Shown here piece after piece: positions 1 through 10,938 of a stretch of DNA of 64,000 bases; position 1 is the first letter of the stretch, and each line of letters begins with the position of its first letter. The translations under genes and the position numbers were made by a program. Source of the stretch: Candidatus Leptofilum gracile (lineage in GTDB: Bacteria; Chloroflexota; Anaerolineae; Promineifilales; Promineifilaceae); NCBI GenBank assembly GCA_016713825.1, contig JADJOJ010000006.1, positions 1 through 64,000 of the forward strand, in the 5' to 3' direction. The notes under the pieces are model-generated. The model was not told the origin of the DNA and did not search any database. It was given only the letters and a program-made list of their open reading frames with translations.

Positions 1-2
1 AA

Positions 3-62
3 GCGTATCAGGTTAGGCAAGGGTTGAAAGCTATTGATAGATTGGAGCATGGTGATGCTTAA
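3..62 (+). CDS. C-terminal end of an unidentified upstream gene
   Basis: An open frame enters from the left window edge and stops with TAA at 60-62. It encodes about 19 residues ending ...RLEHGDA. It overlaps the start region of the HicB-like gene, as expected for a two-gene toxin-antitoxin operon. The fragment is too short to name, and it does not clearly resemble a HicA C-terminus. Confidence 0.3.
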   Translation, partial: AYQVRQGLKAIDRLEHGDA

Positions 63-428
63 TGAATCGTTACACTATCGCGTCACCTGGTCCGAAGAAG
101 ATGAAGGAAAAAAAATATGTCAGACTTTGCATGAATTCCCCAGCTTAAGCTGGCTGGATGCGTCGCCTGAAGCCGCGCTGCACGGCATTCGGCAAGTGGT
201 TGCTGATGTTGTGGCTGACCTTGCGGCAAATGGTGAAGAGATACTGAAACCGATAGCGGTAAGACAGTATAGCGGCAAGTTTTTGGTTCGCATTCCCCAG
301 ACCTGCACCGCCGTTTGGCCGCCAAGCAGCTGAGGCCGGTGGTGAGTCTCAATCGTTTGGCCAGCTCAAAGATTATTTGTAGGATTAGAAGTAAAGTGAC
401 GAATTTCAAAACTTTGAACGCAAGGTAG
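55..428 (+). pseudogene. HicB-like antitoxin, frameshifted C-terminus
   Basis: The N-terminal part (YRVTWSEED, then EFPSLSWLDASPEAALHGI) matches the partial RNase-H-like fold of HicB-type antitoxins, followed by the family's RYSGKFLVRIP strand. The expected C-terminal ribbon-helix-helix (DLHRRLAAK, then SLNRLASSKI) is present but only in another frame: the reading switches near 300, again inside the helix, and closes at 428. The ATG at 55 is preferred over the upstream TTG at 34 because it overlaps the preceding gene's stop. HicB proteins neutralise an mRNA-cleaving HicA toxin and repress the operon. No HicA is visible in the window. Whether the frameshifts are real or sequencing error is open. 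Confidence 0.6.
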
Positions 429-432
429 TGGA

Positions 433-462
433 GCTCTAGTTAAACCATATCTCAACTAGAGC
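433..462. repeat. Hairpin downstream of the HicB-like gene
   Basis: Perfect 9-bp arms GCTCTAGTT / AACTAGAGC with a 12-nt loop, just after the HicB-like frame ends. No T-tract follows, so it is not a convincing intrinsic terminator. Confidence 0.45.
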
Positions 463-596
463 AGTTAGCATCCATACTCGACGCGGCGGTTCGTCTCTTA
501 TGATGCTTATGAGGGTGCTGAGTATTTTTTAACCATCCACCATAAACAGCCAGAAAAGTATAAATCAGAGTTTTGGTCATAAGGTGATTGGCAATC

Positions 597-649
597 GGTA
601 ATTGGGAATTTATAAGCTAATTGCTGAATTACTTAATTGCCCAATTACC
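597..649. repeat. Hairpin at the 3' end of the VanW gene
   Basis: Arms GGTAATTGGG / CCCAATTACC (10 bp, perfect) flank the VanW stop codon at 629-631. The surrounding text (GATTGGCAATCGGTAATTGG) is the word-like intergenic repeat style seen again near 63.2 kb. Confidence 0.5.
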
Positions 650-2540
650 ATTGTTATCGTCTTCCGGCACCAGATTGTAACTATATACGGCTCACATCAG
701 GCCCGTAATGAAAGACGTTGGGCACGGGGATAGTTGCTCACAAAGATTACGATCTTCGATGGTTGCCCATCTGCATTGTAAACCGGGCGGCGGATCGACA
801 CATCAGCTCCCTTCATTTGGCTGATTCAATCTTTTCACGGTACCCGGCTCTACTGTTTCACAAACTCCCGGCGATCCTGCTCCGGCCCTGGCACCTCGGT
901 GACATTGGCAAAAACAGGGTCTTCCTTCACCACGGTGCGCCCCAGGCTGGTGCTGTAAAACTTAAACGTCAGCGCCTGGTTTTCCTCACTAAAATAGTTT
1001 TCGATGAGCAAATGATAGGGCGTATTGTTGATGAACTAAAGCGCCGATATTGATGTTGCCATCATTGAATACCGTCGCGTCCATGCCGTGCCCTGCGCCG
1101 TCGCCGGTATTAGCCCAACATGTAGCCATGCGGCAGCCAGCCGGTGATGGGAAGCCAGCAAAAGGCGGTCTGGTACAACGTGGTGCTTACCTGTACAAAA
1201 AAAAAAAAAAAAAGAGCGCCGCCGCCCGCCAGAATCCGTAACCCGCACAATAATTAACCCTTCGGTGTAGCCGTCTGCCTCTGAAATGCTGCCTAAATAT
1301 TTGTTGAAGGAGAATTCTTCGTAGGGGCAACGACGATGCCGTAGAAGTTGGCCGCAGCGGTAGCGATGTTGTGCTTGCATCGGAGGAGCCGGAGAACCGA
1401 GGTGGTTGTTTCGGTAATTAGCTCGGTGATGCCCAGTTCGGCGGCAGTGGCGGTGGAGATTGGCCAATGGCACAATATCTTTCACCACGAAGGGAATGGA
1501 GCGGTTGGGGCTGTTACCTGGGCTTTGAACTGGGCGATGGTGGCGTCGATGTCGAGCTCACGGCCGTTTACATGCGGCGCTTAAAACCAGTTCACGGTGC
1601 CATCATCGAAGTAATAACGGGCAGTTACCGGGTCACGGAAGAGCTGATCTTCAAACTGACGCAGCCAGTGGAGCGAGGCGTTTCATCTACAAAAACGTTA
1701 TGCGTGCGGCTACCCGTGGCCGAGTGAAACACCTCCACGCACCCAGGCAGCCAAATCAGCCTGGTTTAGGGTGATGGGGGCCAGATCAAGATCATCCAGC
1801 GGTTTTCCGGGTAAAGGTAGTGGGGCTGCCCAACACTTGCTGAACTTCGGCGGCGGCTGTCCTGGATCAAACACGGCGGGGCGACTTCATACACCAGCAG
1901 CTCGACCTGCGCAGGGCGGAAGCTGGTGAGGGGGTTGATGACGCGGTTGCGGGCGTCAGCCACGTCTACAAAGCGGCCCGGCCGCCCGGCGGCGTTAGCT
2001 GGTGTCGCTACCGTTCAGGTTAAATGTATGTGGCGCTAACGGGTGGTTTGTTGATGTCCGCCGCCAGTTCGGTAAAAGCGCCATCCAGCTGACTTACATC
2101 CAGAACGAGGACGGGAGAGAGGGAACGGCCATAATACCAACTGCTAAACATCTCCTGCGCCTGCTGAGCTAGCCACCAGTACGGCCCAAATCGTAGGCGG
2201 CCTGCACCGTTTGGCTGGCGTCGATCGTCCAGGCCCAGTTCGCTGGGGTTTTGCTGAATTCGGTTTGCGTTTCTGGGTCTACAAAGACGATTTGTTCCGG
2301 TGGTGGCAAAGCTAAAGTTTTGGCTGAGTGCCGCTTCGGCTTCAGCCATCTCCAGGCCTTGGGTCCACACCCATGACGCTGATGCCGGTGAAGATACGGC
2401 CCGTTGTGCCGACTCTGGTAACTCCACTAACACAATCGCCAACGCCACAAACAGCAGCAAAAGCCCAGCCAAAATAGGGGCTAAAAGAAGGCCAGGTTGC
2501 GGCGCGTATTCATCATCGGTCGGGGTGCGGTTGCTTGCAT
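629..2540 (-). pseudogene. VanW/YoaR-family protein, multiply frameshifted
   Basis: Joining minus-strand frames gives a recognisable VanW-family protein. It starts at the ATG at 2538-2540 with an N-terminal membrane segment (LLLAPILAGLLLLF), followed by a YoaR-type peptidoglycan-binding region (AEAALSQNF, SSWYYGR, ELAADINKP) and then the VanW core: HNIATAAANFYGIVVAP, EEFSFNKYLGSISEADGY, CQVSTTLYQTAF and PHGYMLG. The C-terminus resumes as VPNVFHYGPDVSRI and ends ...DDNNGNWAIK before TAA at 629. At least five frame changes are needed, and a run of 17 A (1197-1213) sits where the core should read GGGICQ. VanW proteins are envelope-associated; their biochemical role is poorly known. Identity is confident. 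True inactivation versus bad consensus is not decidable here. Confidence 0.8.
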
Positions 2541-2748
2541 AAATTTTCTCAGTGAATCGGTTTTCTGCCAGAATCGAGGCAATTATAGCCGGAAACGGCC
2601 GTTATTCTTCCTGCGTTTTGGTCCGGCAAATTACCATGTTCTAATGTGCTAATGTGCGCCGTTTAAACAGGCCGCGGATTGCCCGGATGAACGCGGATTA
2701 AATCTTGCGAACTCTGCGAAATCTTGTATTTGGTCAAGAATTGGTTGA

Positions 2749-2816
2749 ACCGCAAAGGACGCGAAGCACGCCAAGATTAAAGCGTAAAACTTTGCGCTCT
2801 TTGCGTCCTTTGCGGT
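2749..2816. repeat. Intergenic inverted repeat in a 400-nt gene-free spacer
   Basis: Arms ACCGCAAAGGACGC / GCGTCCTTTGCGGT are perfect over 14 bp with a 40-nt loop. The rest of 2541-2945 holds word-like repeats (GATTAAATCTTGCGAACTCTGCG, split by eye) and one ACGGCCGT copy at 2593, but no gene that I can support. Confidence 0.6.
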
Positions 2817-2945
2817 GAAATTTTGTTCAAGGCGTGATTGTGGCTACTACATAATCTGCGAAATCTGTTGGTTTTCCTTTGGTGGCGGTCGGCGACCATA
2901 CTAATCGGCGACCACACTGGTCGGCGACAGTTGGTATCTGCTCCT

Positions 2946-4098
2946 TTATTTTTGGGTATGTTTTGGCAGCAGGGTGGCCAGCGCCTCTAGTAAAATATCG
3001 ATGTCGTCTGGAGTGTTGTGCGCTTGAACGGAAATGCGGATGTAATGACGGCCGTTCACGTCACAATGGGCGCTTCAGCTTTGAATTCTTCCAGCAGCGC
3101 CACCGTAAACACCTCGGCCTCGGCCAGCTGGGGAGCAGGATGGTGGCCACCTGGTGATAAAAACTGTCGTTTGAATAAATGGAAGGCAAACCAGTCAGGG
3201 CGCAAACCCGGTGGATAGTTTCGGTGAGCAAGGCGTGGCAAGATTGGCGAACGGCCATCAATCGTGCACCGCCTGAAACTGAATCGCCGCCGGGACCGCC
3301 AGGTAAGCCGACACGTCATTGGTGCCCAGCCACTGGTTGTAATCCAAAAATCGGAGCCAAACGACAGGGTGCGCCCGGCTCCCCAACCCCAGCCCACCAC
3401 CAGCGGCTCAATAAGCGGCTGCCGATCAGCCCGCGCATACAAAAAGGCAGACCCTTTGGGGCTGCACAACCAATATGCAGATTGCCAAAGTAGAAATCTG
3501 GGTCGATGGCCGCTAAATCCAGGCAGCTGCCCCGGCACATGCGCCCCATCGATGATGGTCATGATGCCCGCCTGCCGCGCCCGGTAGCAAATTTCAGCTA
3601 TGGGAAGCAAAGCGCCGTTGCCAAGCTGATATGGCTGGGTAGATAATTAGGGTGTGGGGCGTGACACCCTGCCAAAGCTATTCCCACAATTGCTTCTGGG
3701 GTGGTGGCAGGCAGGTCGATGGGCTGCTGCACGCTAGCCAAAGCCCTGCTTTTGGCTAAGGAACTGCCAGACATTATTACACGCGCCGTACTCGTGGTCG
3801 GTGGTGAGCACACCTCGTCCTCTGGTGTCCAGGGTCAGAGCAAGGCCACAATGTTCAGGCCAAAGGTGGCATTGGGAATGAAAACCAGGTCATCGGGATT
3901 CGCCCGGACAAACGCCCTAACTGCTGCCGCGCCTGGGCCAGATGGTTCCATAATTCATGCTGAATAAAGTAGACGGGCTGCCGTTCCAGGCGCAGCTGCC
4001 ATGCACCTGGTAATCGGCAAAAACGGGCTTAGGCGTGGCCCAAACGAGCCGTGATTCAGGAATACAACATCAGGATCAAGCAAAAAGTGTGTCTTCAA
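2946..4098 (-). pseudogene. Isopenicillin-N-epimerase-like PLP enzyme (class V aminotransferase fold), frameshifted
   Basis: Reassembled minus-strand frames give a class V aminotransferase of the CefD/isopenicillin N epimerase group. The start is TTG at 4098 with an AGAGG Shine-Dalgarno about 8 nt upstream. It begins with the family hallmark FLNHGSFG, then TTDHEYGACNNVW, the PLP aspartate/histidine region MTIIDGAHVPGQLP, and the Schiff-base lysine in FYFGNLHKWLCSPKGSAFLY. The C-terminus reads RISVQAHNTPDDIDILL and stops at 2946. About five frame changes interrupt it. The lysine is only visible by combining two frames near 3480. The family acts on amino-acid C-alpha or C-S bonds with PLP; the substrate cannot be told. 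Its length of about 384 codons is normal for the family. Confidence 0.75.
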
Positions 4099-4207
4099 CG
4101 AAAATACCTCTGCGCAAAATGAATTTGCCCAGAATTGTACTCGCCCTGCCCCCGGTGCGACCCCTCTGGATTGTGGTGTGGGGGAGAAAAACAGGACGCG
4201 GATTAAC

Positions 4208-4253
4208 GCGGATAAACGCTGATTTACTTGTTCTCATATCAGCGTTTATCTGC
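4208..4253. repeat. Intergenic inverted repeat
   Basis: ATAAACGCTGAT (4212-4223) pairs perfectly with ATCAGCGTTTAT (4238-4249), and the pairing extends on both sides with one mismatch. It lies in the spacer between the PLP enzyme and the glycosyltransferase. It belongs to the same class of word-like spacer elements as 2749-2816. Confidence 0.6.
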
Positions 4254-4284
4254 GTTTCCGACCCTAGGTGCTGAAAAAATTGGG

Positions 4285-5362
4285 TTAAGGGTCCTGATTG
4301 GTTCTGGAGTTGACGTAGGCGTTGAGGCGTTCCGTGTAACGGTCAGGGGCTCATTTCTTGTTCGATGCGTTTACGGCCGTTCCGCCCCAATTGCTCGCTG
4401 AGTTCTGGCTGTTGCAGCAAAGACAGGATCGCCTGGCGCAGCGCTTGGAGTCCTCTGGCGGCACGTAGAGGCCGGTTTCACCGCCACCACCACATCGGTT
4501 TGGCCGGGCGTGCTGGAGCAAATCACCGCTTTACCCATCGCCATCGCCTCTAGCAGGGCAATAACCCCGACCTGAAATTGACGTTGAACAAAGGGCATCA
4601 CCAGGAAGTCGCTCATGGCGTACAGGTCGCGCAGCTCAAACTGGCTGAAGCGCTGCACCGTCACGTTTTGGGGATTTCTTGCCCTTCGGTGGTGTCGGCC
4701 CGTTTAGACCAGGGCTGCCTGCGGCAATCCCACTGCGCGTTGCGCCCTTCCACCGCTTCCATCAAGGTGGGATGGTCCTGAACTCAGCCCCACGGCGCAA
4801 ATCACCAGGACGCCAGCGGGGCCAGCAGGCTGCTTGTCCATTGCCCACCAGCCCGTTCCGGGGAAAAAGTCGGCATCCACCATGAAGGGGGTAAAGACAA
4901 CGCGCTCTTCGGGCACCTGCCGTTCTTCGATGAACCGTTTTTTGCCCGGGTGGCATACACAAAAAAGCGGTCGATGTGGGATTGAATTTTTCAGCCGGTC
5001 GAAGAAGAGCATCTTCTTGCCAACGGAGAGGATGTGCCCAATGGCAAAAGTGAAGCCGTTTTGCCAAAGTTGGCAAATTTCAGCAGCAATGCCAGGGAAT
5101 ACCCACCTGTTCGCCATCGGTGAAAATAACCCGGTATTGGCGGCGCTTTTGGGAGGCCCAGGCCAGCAGGGCATTGCGCCCCGCCACTTTTTCAATGAGC
5201 CCCCAGCCAGCCAGTTTGCTGGCGGGCGATGGGGTAATCGATTAAATCTGCGCCGAAGGTTTGCCCATAGCGATGTAGTCGGCTAACGGCCGTTTCCCTC
5301 GGCAATTTCAGCTTCAATATTGGCGGGAATGGTGCGGATACTGTCAGTAAAACGTCGTGCAT
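4285..5362 (-). pseudogene. Glycosyltransferase family 4 (GT-B), frameshifted
   Basis: The minus-strand product starts MHDVLLTVSG at ATG 5362 and continues with PANIEAEIAEG, FGADLIDYPIARQ and VIFTDGEQVGIP. The C-terminal GT4 donor domain is clear: VTVQRFSQFELRDLYAMSD, VGVIALLEAMAMGKAVICS with the glutamate of the E-x7-E region, then DGETGLYVPP across a frame change, and NGRKRIEQEM. It ends AYVNSRTNQDP before TAA at 4285. Several single-base frame changes occur near 4480, 4680-4900 and 5180-5330. It probably transfers a sugar from a nucleotide donor during surface glycan synthesis. The start overlaps the stop of the preceding gene (TAATG), so the two genes are translationally coupled. Confidence 0.72.
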
Positions 5363-6464
5363 TAGTTCTCTTTTGCCTCGTCGATTTTGTTTGAGCAGCG
5401 TGATTAACTGCTTTGCATTGGTGGGGCGTCGTGGGCCTGCCGCACCAGCGCCTGGGCCTGTTGGCCCATAGGTCAGCCGCTGCTCTCGATTTTGGCTGAG
5501 GGTTTGCAAAGCGGCCGTTAGCGCAGCGATATCGTTTGGCGGCACCAGCAGCCCTGTTTTCATGCTGCACAATTTCTGGAATGGAGGCCACGCGGGTAGA
5601 AACCAGCGGCTAAACCGAGCCGCCCCTGCTTCAGAAAGCACCATCGGCAAACAATCACCAAAGGTGGGCGGGCACAAGATGTCGCTGTCGTAGAAAAGCT
5701 GCTTCAATTGTGGGCTATTGGGCTGCATCTGGTTTGTAAACGTCCATGCCCGGTCAGGTCGCTACCGCATCGCGGGTTACCAGGTGAAGTTCCAGGCTGG
5801 CAGGGTCGTTGGCCAGGCTGCGCGGCTGGCGGAACGCTTCTAGCAGCACCAGCCCCCCTTTGCGGGCCAGATCGCCGCCCACAAACAAGATTTTACCGGC
5901 GCAGTTTCGCTTTTTGGGGTGGGGGGTGGGGTCCATTCGGCCGTATTCACGCCGGGCGAGATCACCGTGATTTTTCTGCGGGCACAAAATATTCATCGAT
6001 CAGCCCCTGTTTGGCTGATCCCGACCGGGTAACCAGATGACTGGCGGCCTGGTAGCAAGAGACGTTGAGTTCGTACTTTTTCTGCTCCAGCCAGGAGGGG
6101 CCGGTGTCGTGCTCGTAAAATTCGCCCAGCCGGTCATACTGCCGAGGCGTGGCGTCTAGCGAGGAGGATGGCCGGAATTTTGTGCAGCCACTTTTGGGCC
6201 AGCTCGGCGGGAACCTGGGTGTGAAAAAACAGGCCATCCACCGGCGTTGGCGCTGCCAGTGGGCGATGGCCTGCCGGGCTTGTAAGCCGGCTTGCACAGT
6301 CAGTTGCTTTTTTATAAACGGGGATTTTGCCTTGAGCCCAGTTTTTGCCGGTGGGTAACGCCCAGCGGGCCTTGATTTCAGGTCGGTGGGCACGTTTTGC
6401 TGGAGATTTTGCCGTGTGTTACATGACCCAATGCTTGTTCAACGATAAATCCTATTTCATACAT
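5362..6464 (-). pseudogene. Second glycosyltransferase family 4 gene, frameshifted
   Basis: Starts MYEIGFIVEQALGHVTHG at ATG 6464, the N-terminus of many GT4 enzymes. Then come QYDRLGEFYEHDTGPSWLEQ, the linker ITVISPGVNTAEWTPP, the donor-domain strand KILFVGGDLARKGG, PTFGDCLPMVLSEAGAAGLPVV and KTGLLVPPNDIAAL. It ends KIDEAKEN, with its TAA sharing one base with the next ATG. About six frame changes are needed over 1.1 kb. It is a typical cytoplasmic GT-B fold sugar transferase of a glycan locus; donor and acceptor are unknown. Tandem placement with another GT4 suggests sequential transfers onto the same glycan. Confidence 0.72.
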
Positions 6465-6473
6465 GAAGCGTTC

Positions 6474-7275
6474 CTACTGCTGAAAATTGTTGGCGTAATC
6501 AAAAGGTTGGTAACCATACAGCCGCTCCGGCGGTGGCCAGTGTCCTACCGGGCCACCAGGGCGGGGGCTGTGCAGTTTTTCATTATTAACGGTATCAGTT
6601 TGGCGCAGCAGGCTTACTGTCAGGCTAACGGTTGACAATTCGTATAGTTGGCCGTTACGGGGTAGGGCTGGGGCGGGAGGGGATTGGGGCGGAAGGTGAG
6701 TGGGGGAAACGGCCGTTACAAACAACCCAACCAGCAAGCCCAGTTCAACCACCAGTTCAACCGAATGCCAGCAAACGGCGTATACAAATAGTAATCCACC
6801 GCGTGCAAAGACGTGGCCCCGGACCAACACAAACCCCACCAGCAGCAAAATGAGAATTTGGGCCAGCAAATAGCGCCTGGGCAAACGGCGCAGCCGCCAC
6901 AAACGAATGCCGGCAACGGTGACCAGCAGCAGCACGACAATGCCCACCAGTGCCAGCTGGACGGCTTGTCGCCCGGCGTACCATTGTTGCTGCCAGGCCC
7001 AGCTGCGGCCGAGCATGGTAAATAAGGTAAGAAAATTGAGCTGCTTGTTGACGCCTAACAGCAGAACGATGACGGTTAAGCGCCGCCAAAACCGCTGCTC
7101 AACCGGAAAGGCGTCTGGTGAAACGGTGCGCGAGCGGTGCCAGCTAGCCAGGGCAACAAGCAGGTAAGCCAATACGGTTAGCCAGCCCATCACTGTGGGA
7201 TCGCCGATGCCGGGTTTCCAGCCGATTTGTCCTAATAAGCAGCGTAAGGTTTCCAGGCAAGGTGAAGATGCGCAT
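6474..7275 (-). pseudogene. Polytopic membrane protein, paralogue of the 40.0-40.6 kb gene
   Basis: Not a family I can name. The protein has about five to six hydrophobic segments and the landmarks GDPTVMGWLTVLAYLLVA, LLGVNKQLNF, WYAGRQAVQ and, across a double frame change near 6800, YTPFAGIRLNW...VELGLLVGL. The gene at 40010-40633 has the same landmarks in the same order (GDPSVLGWVTFVFYLVAA, LGINKQLDL, WYEFGQRAQ, FTGGIRVNSALELAG), so they are paralogues. The start at ATG 7275 needs one frame change before GDPTVMGW. A Pro-rich C-terminal extension of about 60 residues is absent from the other copy. The first of the two GT4 genes starts 10 nt after its stop. Confidence 0.6.
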
Positions 7276-7326
7276 TGTGATTCAGCCTGATTGTGCCGCC
7301 ATCCACTTTGGAGATGGCATTGAGAT

Positions 7327-9021
7327 TTATGAATCCAACTCCAACCGGATCAATGTAATTGAATACGGTGGAAAAGTAACAGTAAATGGATTGCCGGTGA
7401 TGGCCAATTGTTCAGACGGCGCATCTGAGAAATCCACGGCTGGGGCGCTGCTGCCGTTGAAGGTGATGGTTTGGGCATCGAGGGCGTCGCCAGCAAGCTG
7501 ATCCATGAGGGCGCTGGTGATGGTGGGGCTGTTTTGGAGCTGAACGGCCGTTTCCACCGCTTCCCCCGTCTTGTTAATGGCCAAAACCGAGAGGGTGTTC
7601 TCATCTATGCGGCCCGCGTAAACCGCCAGGGTGGTATCGGCGGGGAACGGGTTGCGCACGGCCAGCATCTCGCTGCCAAAGCGAGACCAGAGCGTGTAGG
7701 TGTAAAACTGCGGATACGGGTCGTAGGTGTCGGCGTTGATGAGGCCGTAATCGGTGCCGTTGCCAGCCTGGCCATTGGCCAAATTCCAATGGGTGGCCAT
7801 TTGCACGCCATTGGCCATCATTTGCCCCACCGTGTCGGCGGTGTACAGGGCGTTTACCAGCTGGGTCATCAGATGGCTGTTGTCCATATCCTGCACCGAA
7901 AACATGTTGTATTCGGTGATGGCTACAGGCACGTCCCGCCCATCTGCGTATTGATCAAAGGCGGCCTGCACATCGGCCATAACGGCAGGCCAGGTGAAGG
8001 CAGGTTCGGCGAGGGCGTCGGCAAAATTGAGGGGCGGCTCAAAAAACCATAATGGTGAATGATGTAAAAATCCATTGCCTGGCCCGCAGCGGCAATCACT
8101 TCATTGCCCCAGTTGCTCCATTCATCCTGGTAGGAATGCCCACCGCGCCCACCCAAATGGCGGGATCGACGGCTTTCATCGCTTCCAGGTATTCCAGGAA
8201 CCCTTCTTTGCGTTCGCTACCTGTGCCAATACCGTTGACATATTCGGTGCCGTCGCAGGTCCACACATCTTCCCAGCCAAACGCGCAGTCGGTGCCCATG
8301 CCATCTTTGCCACCGTAAATTTCGTTGCCGATTTCAAAGTAGCGCAGGCCAACTGGTTCTGGGTTGCCGTTGTCGCGGCGCAGCTGGGCTAGTCGCTTAC
8401 GTTGCCCCAGTCGCGGCCGCGCACATCGACGCCGATGACGGTTTCATCCTCTACGGAGCCATTGAAGAAGGCGACGAGGGCGGCAACTTCTTTGGCGGTG
8501 CCGTTCATGTTGATGGTGTACATGCCTTCCAGGCCGGTGGCGTTGAGGTAGTTGATAAAGTCGGTGGGTTTGGCGGCCCAGGGCCAGTAACATTCGGCCG
8601 TTTCATCGATGCCTGCGCCGCCCCCGCTCACAGGCAAGCCAGTCGTAGTAGTTGCTCCAGCTGCCGCCGGGCAGTGAATGAGGCTAACGCCAGCGCCAGC
8701 GGTGCGCGCCTGGAGGAGGTCGTTGCTGAGGCGGTCGTTACCCAACCAGGCGGGGATGTTGGTGCCCAGAATGGCGGGGTTGATGGGGCTGGCGTCGGCG
8801 GGGTTGATGATGATGGTGTTGGGAACGGCCGTTTCCTGAGTTGGCGTTACTTCTGCTGTGGCGACGGCAGGAGGCGCGGTAGGCTCTGTGGTTGGCAGCA
8901 GAGCCGTCTCTGTAGCGGCGGGCGTGCTGCTGTCATTATCGTTAGTGTGCTGGCAAGTGACGAGCTGGGCGGCAACCAGGAGGCTGAGGATGGAGGTGGG
9001 GCGTTGTGCGGTTTTTCTCAT
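7327..9021 (-). CDS. Secreted alpha-L-arabinofuranosidase-like glycosidase, frameshifted
   Basis: The N-terminus at ATG 9021 (MRKTAQRPTS) carries a signal peptide ending near LVTC, a possible though atypical lipobox, then about 50 residues of Thr/Ala/Pro linker. The catalytic part resembles clan GH-A arabinofuranosidases: LRYFEIGNEIYGG supplies the acid/base glutamate in the GNE motif, and VPVAITEYNMFS supplies the candidate nucleophile glutamate. The C-terminal beta-sandwich ends ITLIRLELDS. Frame changes occur near 8390, 8150 and 8000, so four overlapping frames must be joined; the net length is a multiple of three. It would hydrolyse arabinose-containing or related polysaccharide outside the cell. 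The family assignment is by motif only. Confidence 0.7.
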
Positions 9022-9095
9022 GGGTCGCGCAAGATTCCTTTGTTTGCGATGGTTGGCGGGGGAGAAACGGCCGTAGCTGCCTCCCCTCCTGCCAG

Positions 9096-10496
9096 TTAAT
9101 CCAGATCGAAATTGACTTCTAGATTTTTGATCGAAAACCCATCCCATAACCAATCTTCGGCACAGCCAGGTCGCGGCCCAATGGTCCAGGTAAACGTGTT
9201 GCGGCCTTGTACCAGCCACCCCTCATTCAGATCGAGCTGGAAAGATTTCCAGCCCGTGGCGGAACAGGTGCCCGGCACGTAATCATAAGGCTCAACGCTA
9301 ATTTGGGGACCGCCATTGATGCTGAGTAAAACCTGGCCCCGTTTGGGGCTGTGCACCTGCCCAAACAGCACCGGGTTGGGGCCAAGGTGTGGCAAATCAA
9401 CTGTAACCGTTTTCGATTCGCCGATATCCCGATCCCCATTGGCTTGCAGGTAAACCACATCATTGGCATCAAACGCTTCGTAGCGCCCCACGATGGGGCC
9501 AGTAAAGCGAATATTGTCCCAATGAAAGGTGTAATTATTGGTGTTGCCTTCTTTTGAAGGCACGTAGGCATGTGTTTTAAATACGACGAGGCCCTGGGTA
9601 AACGGCAATCCTTCGGGCAAGTTGAGTACCAAATCATCAAAGCTGCCGTCCGCCTTTTCAATAGACCAGGTAATTTGCCCACCCCGAATAAAAATGCGCA
9701 TCGTGCGCCGAATACGCCGATCGTTAAGGGCGGGGTCGTTGGGGTATTCTTGGGCCCAGCTTTGCCAATCTGAAATTTCGGCCGTAATTCCTTTGGGATC
9801 TATTTGCTCGCTGCCGACCTGAATATACCGTTTTTGGGTGTAGTTGTACTGAAAAACGATGCGATCTTTGGGGTAGGCTTCATCAATCGGCAACCAATAG
9901 GGGCCGCGCCAACTTTTAGTTCAGAGCGCGGAACGATTAGCACTTCAAACCAGGTGCGTGGATGGTTGCCACTGATGTTTACGTCGAACTCCAGGATACC
10001 GTCCCGACTAAAATCAAACTCCTGCCGAGGCCAAAAGGAGGTGACAGAATACCCTTCTACCTCACCCATGGAAGACATCATATGGTTTTTGCAGATAAAA
10101 AACTTTTATCTGGCGCGGAACTATTACTCAGATGTGAGGTTCGCACGGTATGCTGTGGCAGCGGAGAGGTGCCAGGATCCGGCCCTGTGCAATTGGTGGC
10201 ATGGTCTGCCGCGTAGGCCGGAAATTGGTTGAAGTGATTAGATGGGCTGGTGCGATGGGTAACCGCGTAGCCAAAATTTCTAGGCAAAGAGCCTGGGAGG
10301 GTGCGGCGGGGTCTTGATCAAAGTATTCTTCAAACGCCCAGGTCGCATTCGCTATTGTTAATGGATTGGAGACAAGGGGAATATTGACGGTATACATGTT
10401 GCTGGCACGTGTGATCTTATTAAAATTGACCTGGGGGCCAGCAACAAAAAGAATCACAATACCAACAGTCGCCAGTAAGAGCAGTTTAAGTTTCAA
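9096..10496 (-). CDS. Secreted beta-sandwich protein, paralogue of the 37.7 kb gene; frameshifted
   Basis: A TTG start at 10496 has a strong GGAGG six bases upstream. Residues 3-20 form a signal or anchor helix (LKLLLLATVGIVILFVAG). Downstream motifs FICKNHMM, ILEFDVNISG, FEVLIVPRSE and NNYTFHWDNIRFTG align in order with FLCKNHVM, AVVRFDMS, VNIWISPYDE and NTWHWDNFEI of the protein at 37696-39195. The pattern suggests a concanavalin-A-like/laminarinase-type lectin fold, but I cannot identify catalytic residues. The C-terminal half (9096-9893) is one clean frame. Frame changes lie near 9900, 10090 and 10260-10290. Probably extracellular and carbohydrate-associated. Confidence 0.6.
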
Positions 10497-10627
10497 TGTT
10501 ATCCTCCAGCAGCCGTACAGGCTTATACACAATACAAAGATGACAGTTTTGTACTGGGAGATAGCGGGTTTTGGCAGTTTTGTACGCTACACACACAGGC
10601 AAGAGCTAACTATCTATTAATCTAAAT

Positions 10628-10710
10628 GCGCTGTTAACTAAATTCATTTACAAGGTGAAACCAATCAGAGCCGCGAAAGCTTTGTGGGTTTTGCCAAAAA
10701 CTTTACTAAC
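10628..10710 (+). repeat. Dispersed repeat, copy 1 (with 46.4 kb)
   Basis: About 83 bp matching 46384-46466 in the same orientation. The two share AACCAATCAGAGC and AAGCTTTGTGGGTTTTGCCAAA exactly apart from small differences outside. The repeat ends in GG(C/T)(A/G)AAACC and GGTTTTGCC, that is, short inverted ends. It sits in a 440-nt gene-free spacer (10497-10938) that also holds a word-like element around 10840-10875 and no supportable gene. Confidence 0.65.
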
Positions 10711-10938
10711 AAATTTGCCTGACAACGCAGTAAATACAGCTTTGCGGAAATATGTTCCAGGTTATACAAGGCTCGCTGTACTTTAAGCAGTTGTTGTTCA
10801 TCAAGTTGTTTGGCTCTTTGGGATTTCCTGGGGTTTGCCACGAATTGACGCGAATTATCACGAAAATTAGCGTTCATTCAGGCTAGTTCGGTGCAAAAAA
10901 CAGGTTGACCCCGCCAAATCCTAAAGACCCAGTTGCTT

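Noticed and set aside
718..1053. A 111-codon plus-strand frame
   Set aside because: It is antisense to the VanW C-terminal region, which is recognisable on the minus strand.
1197..1213. A run of 17 A read as a terminator T-tract on the minus strand
   Set aside because: It falls inside the conserved VanW core, with no hairpin; it looks like a consensus artefact.
10665..10877. A 70-codon minus-strand frame in the 10.5-10.9 kb spacer
   Set aside because: It lies across a dispersed repeat and a word-like element, has no ribosome site and resembles no protein.
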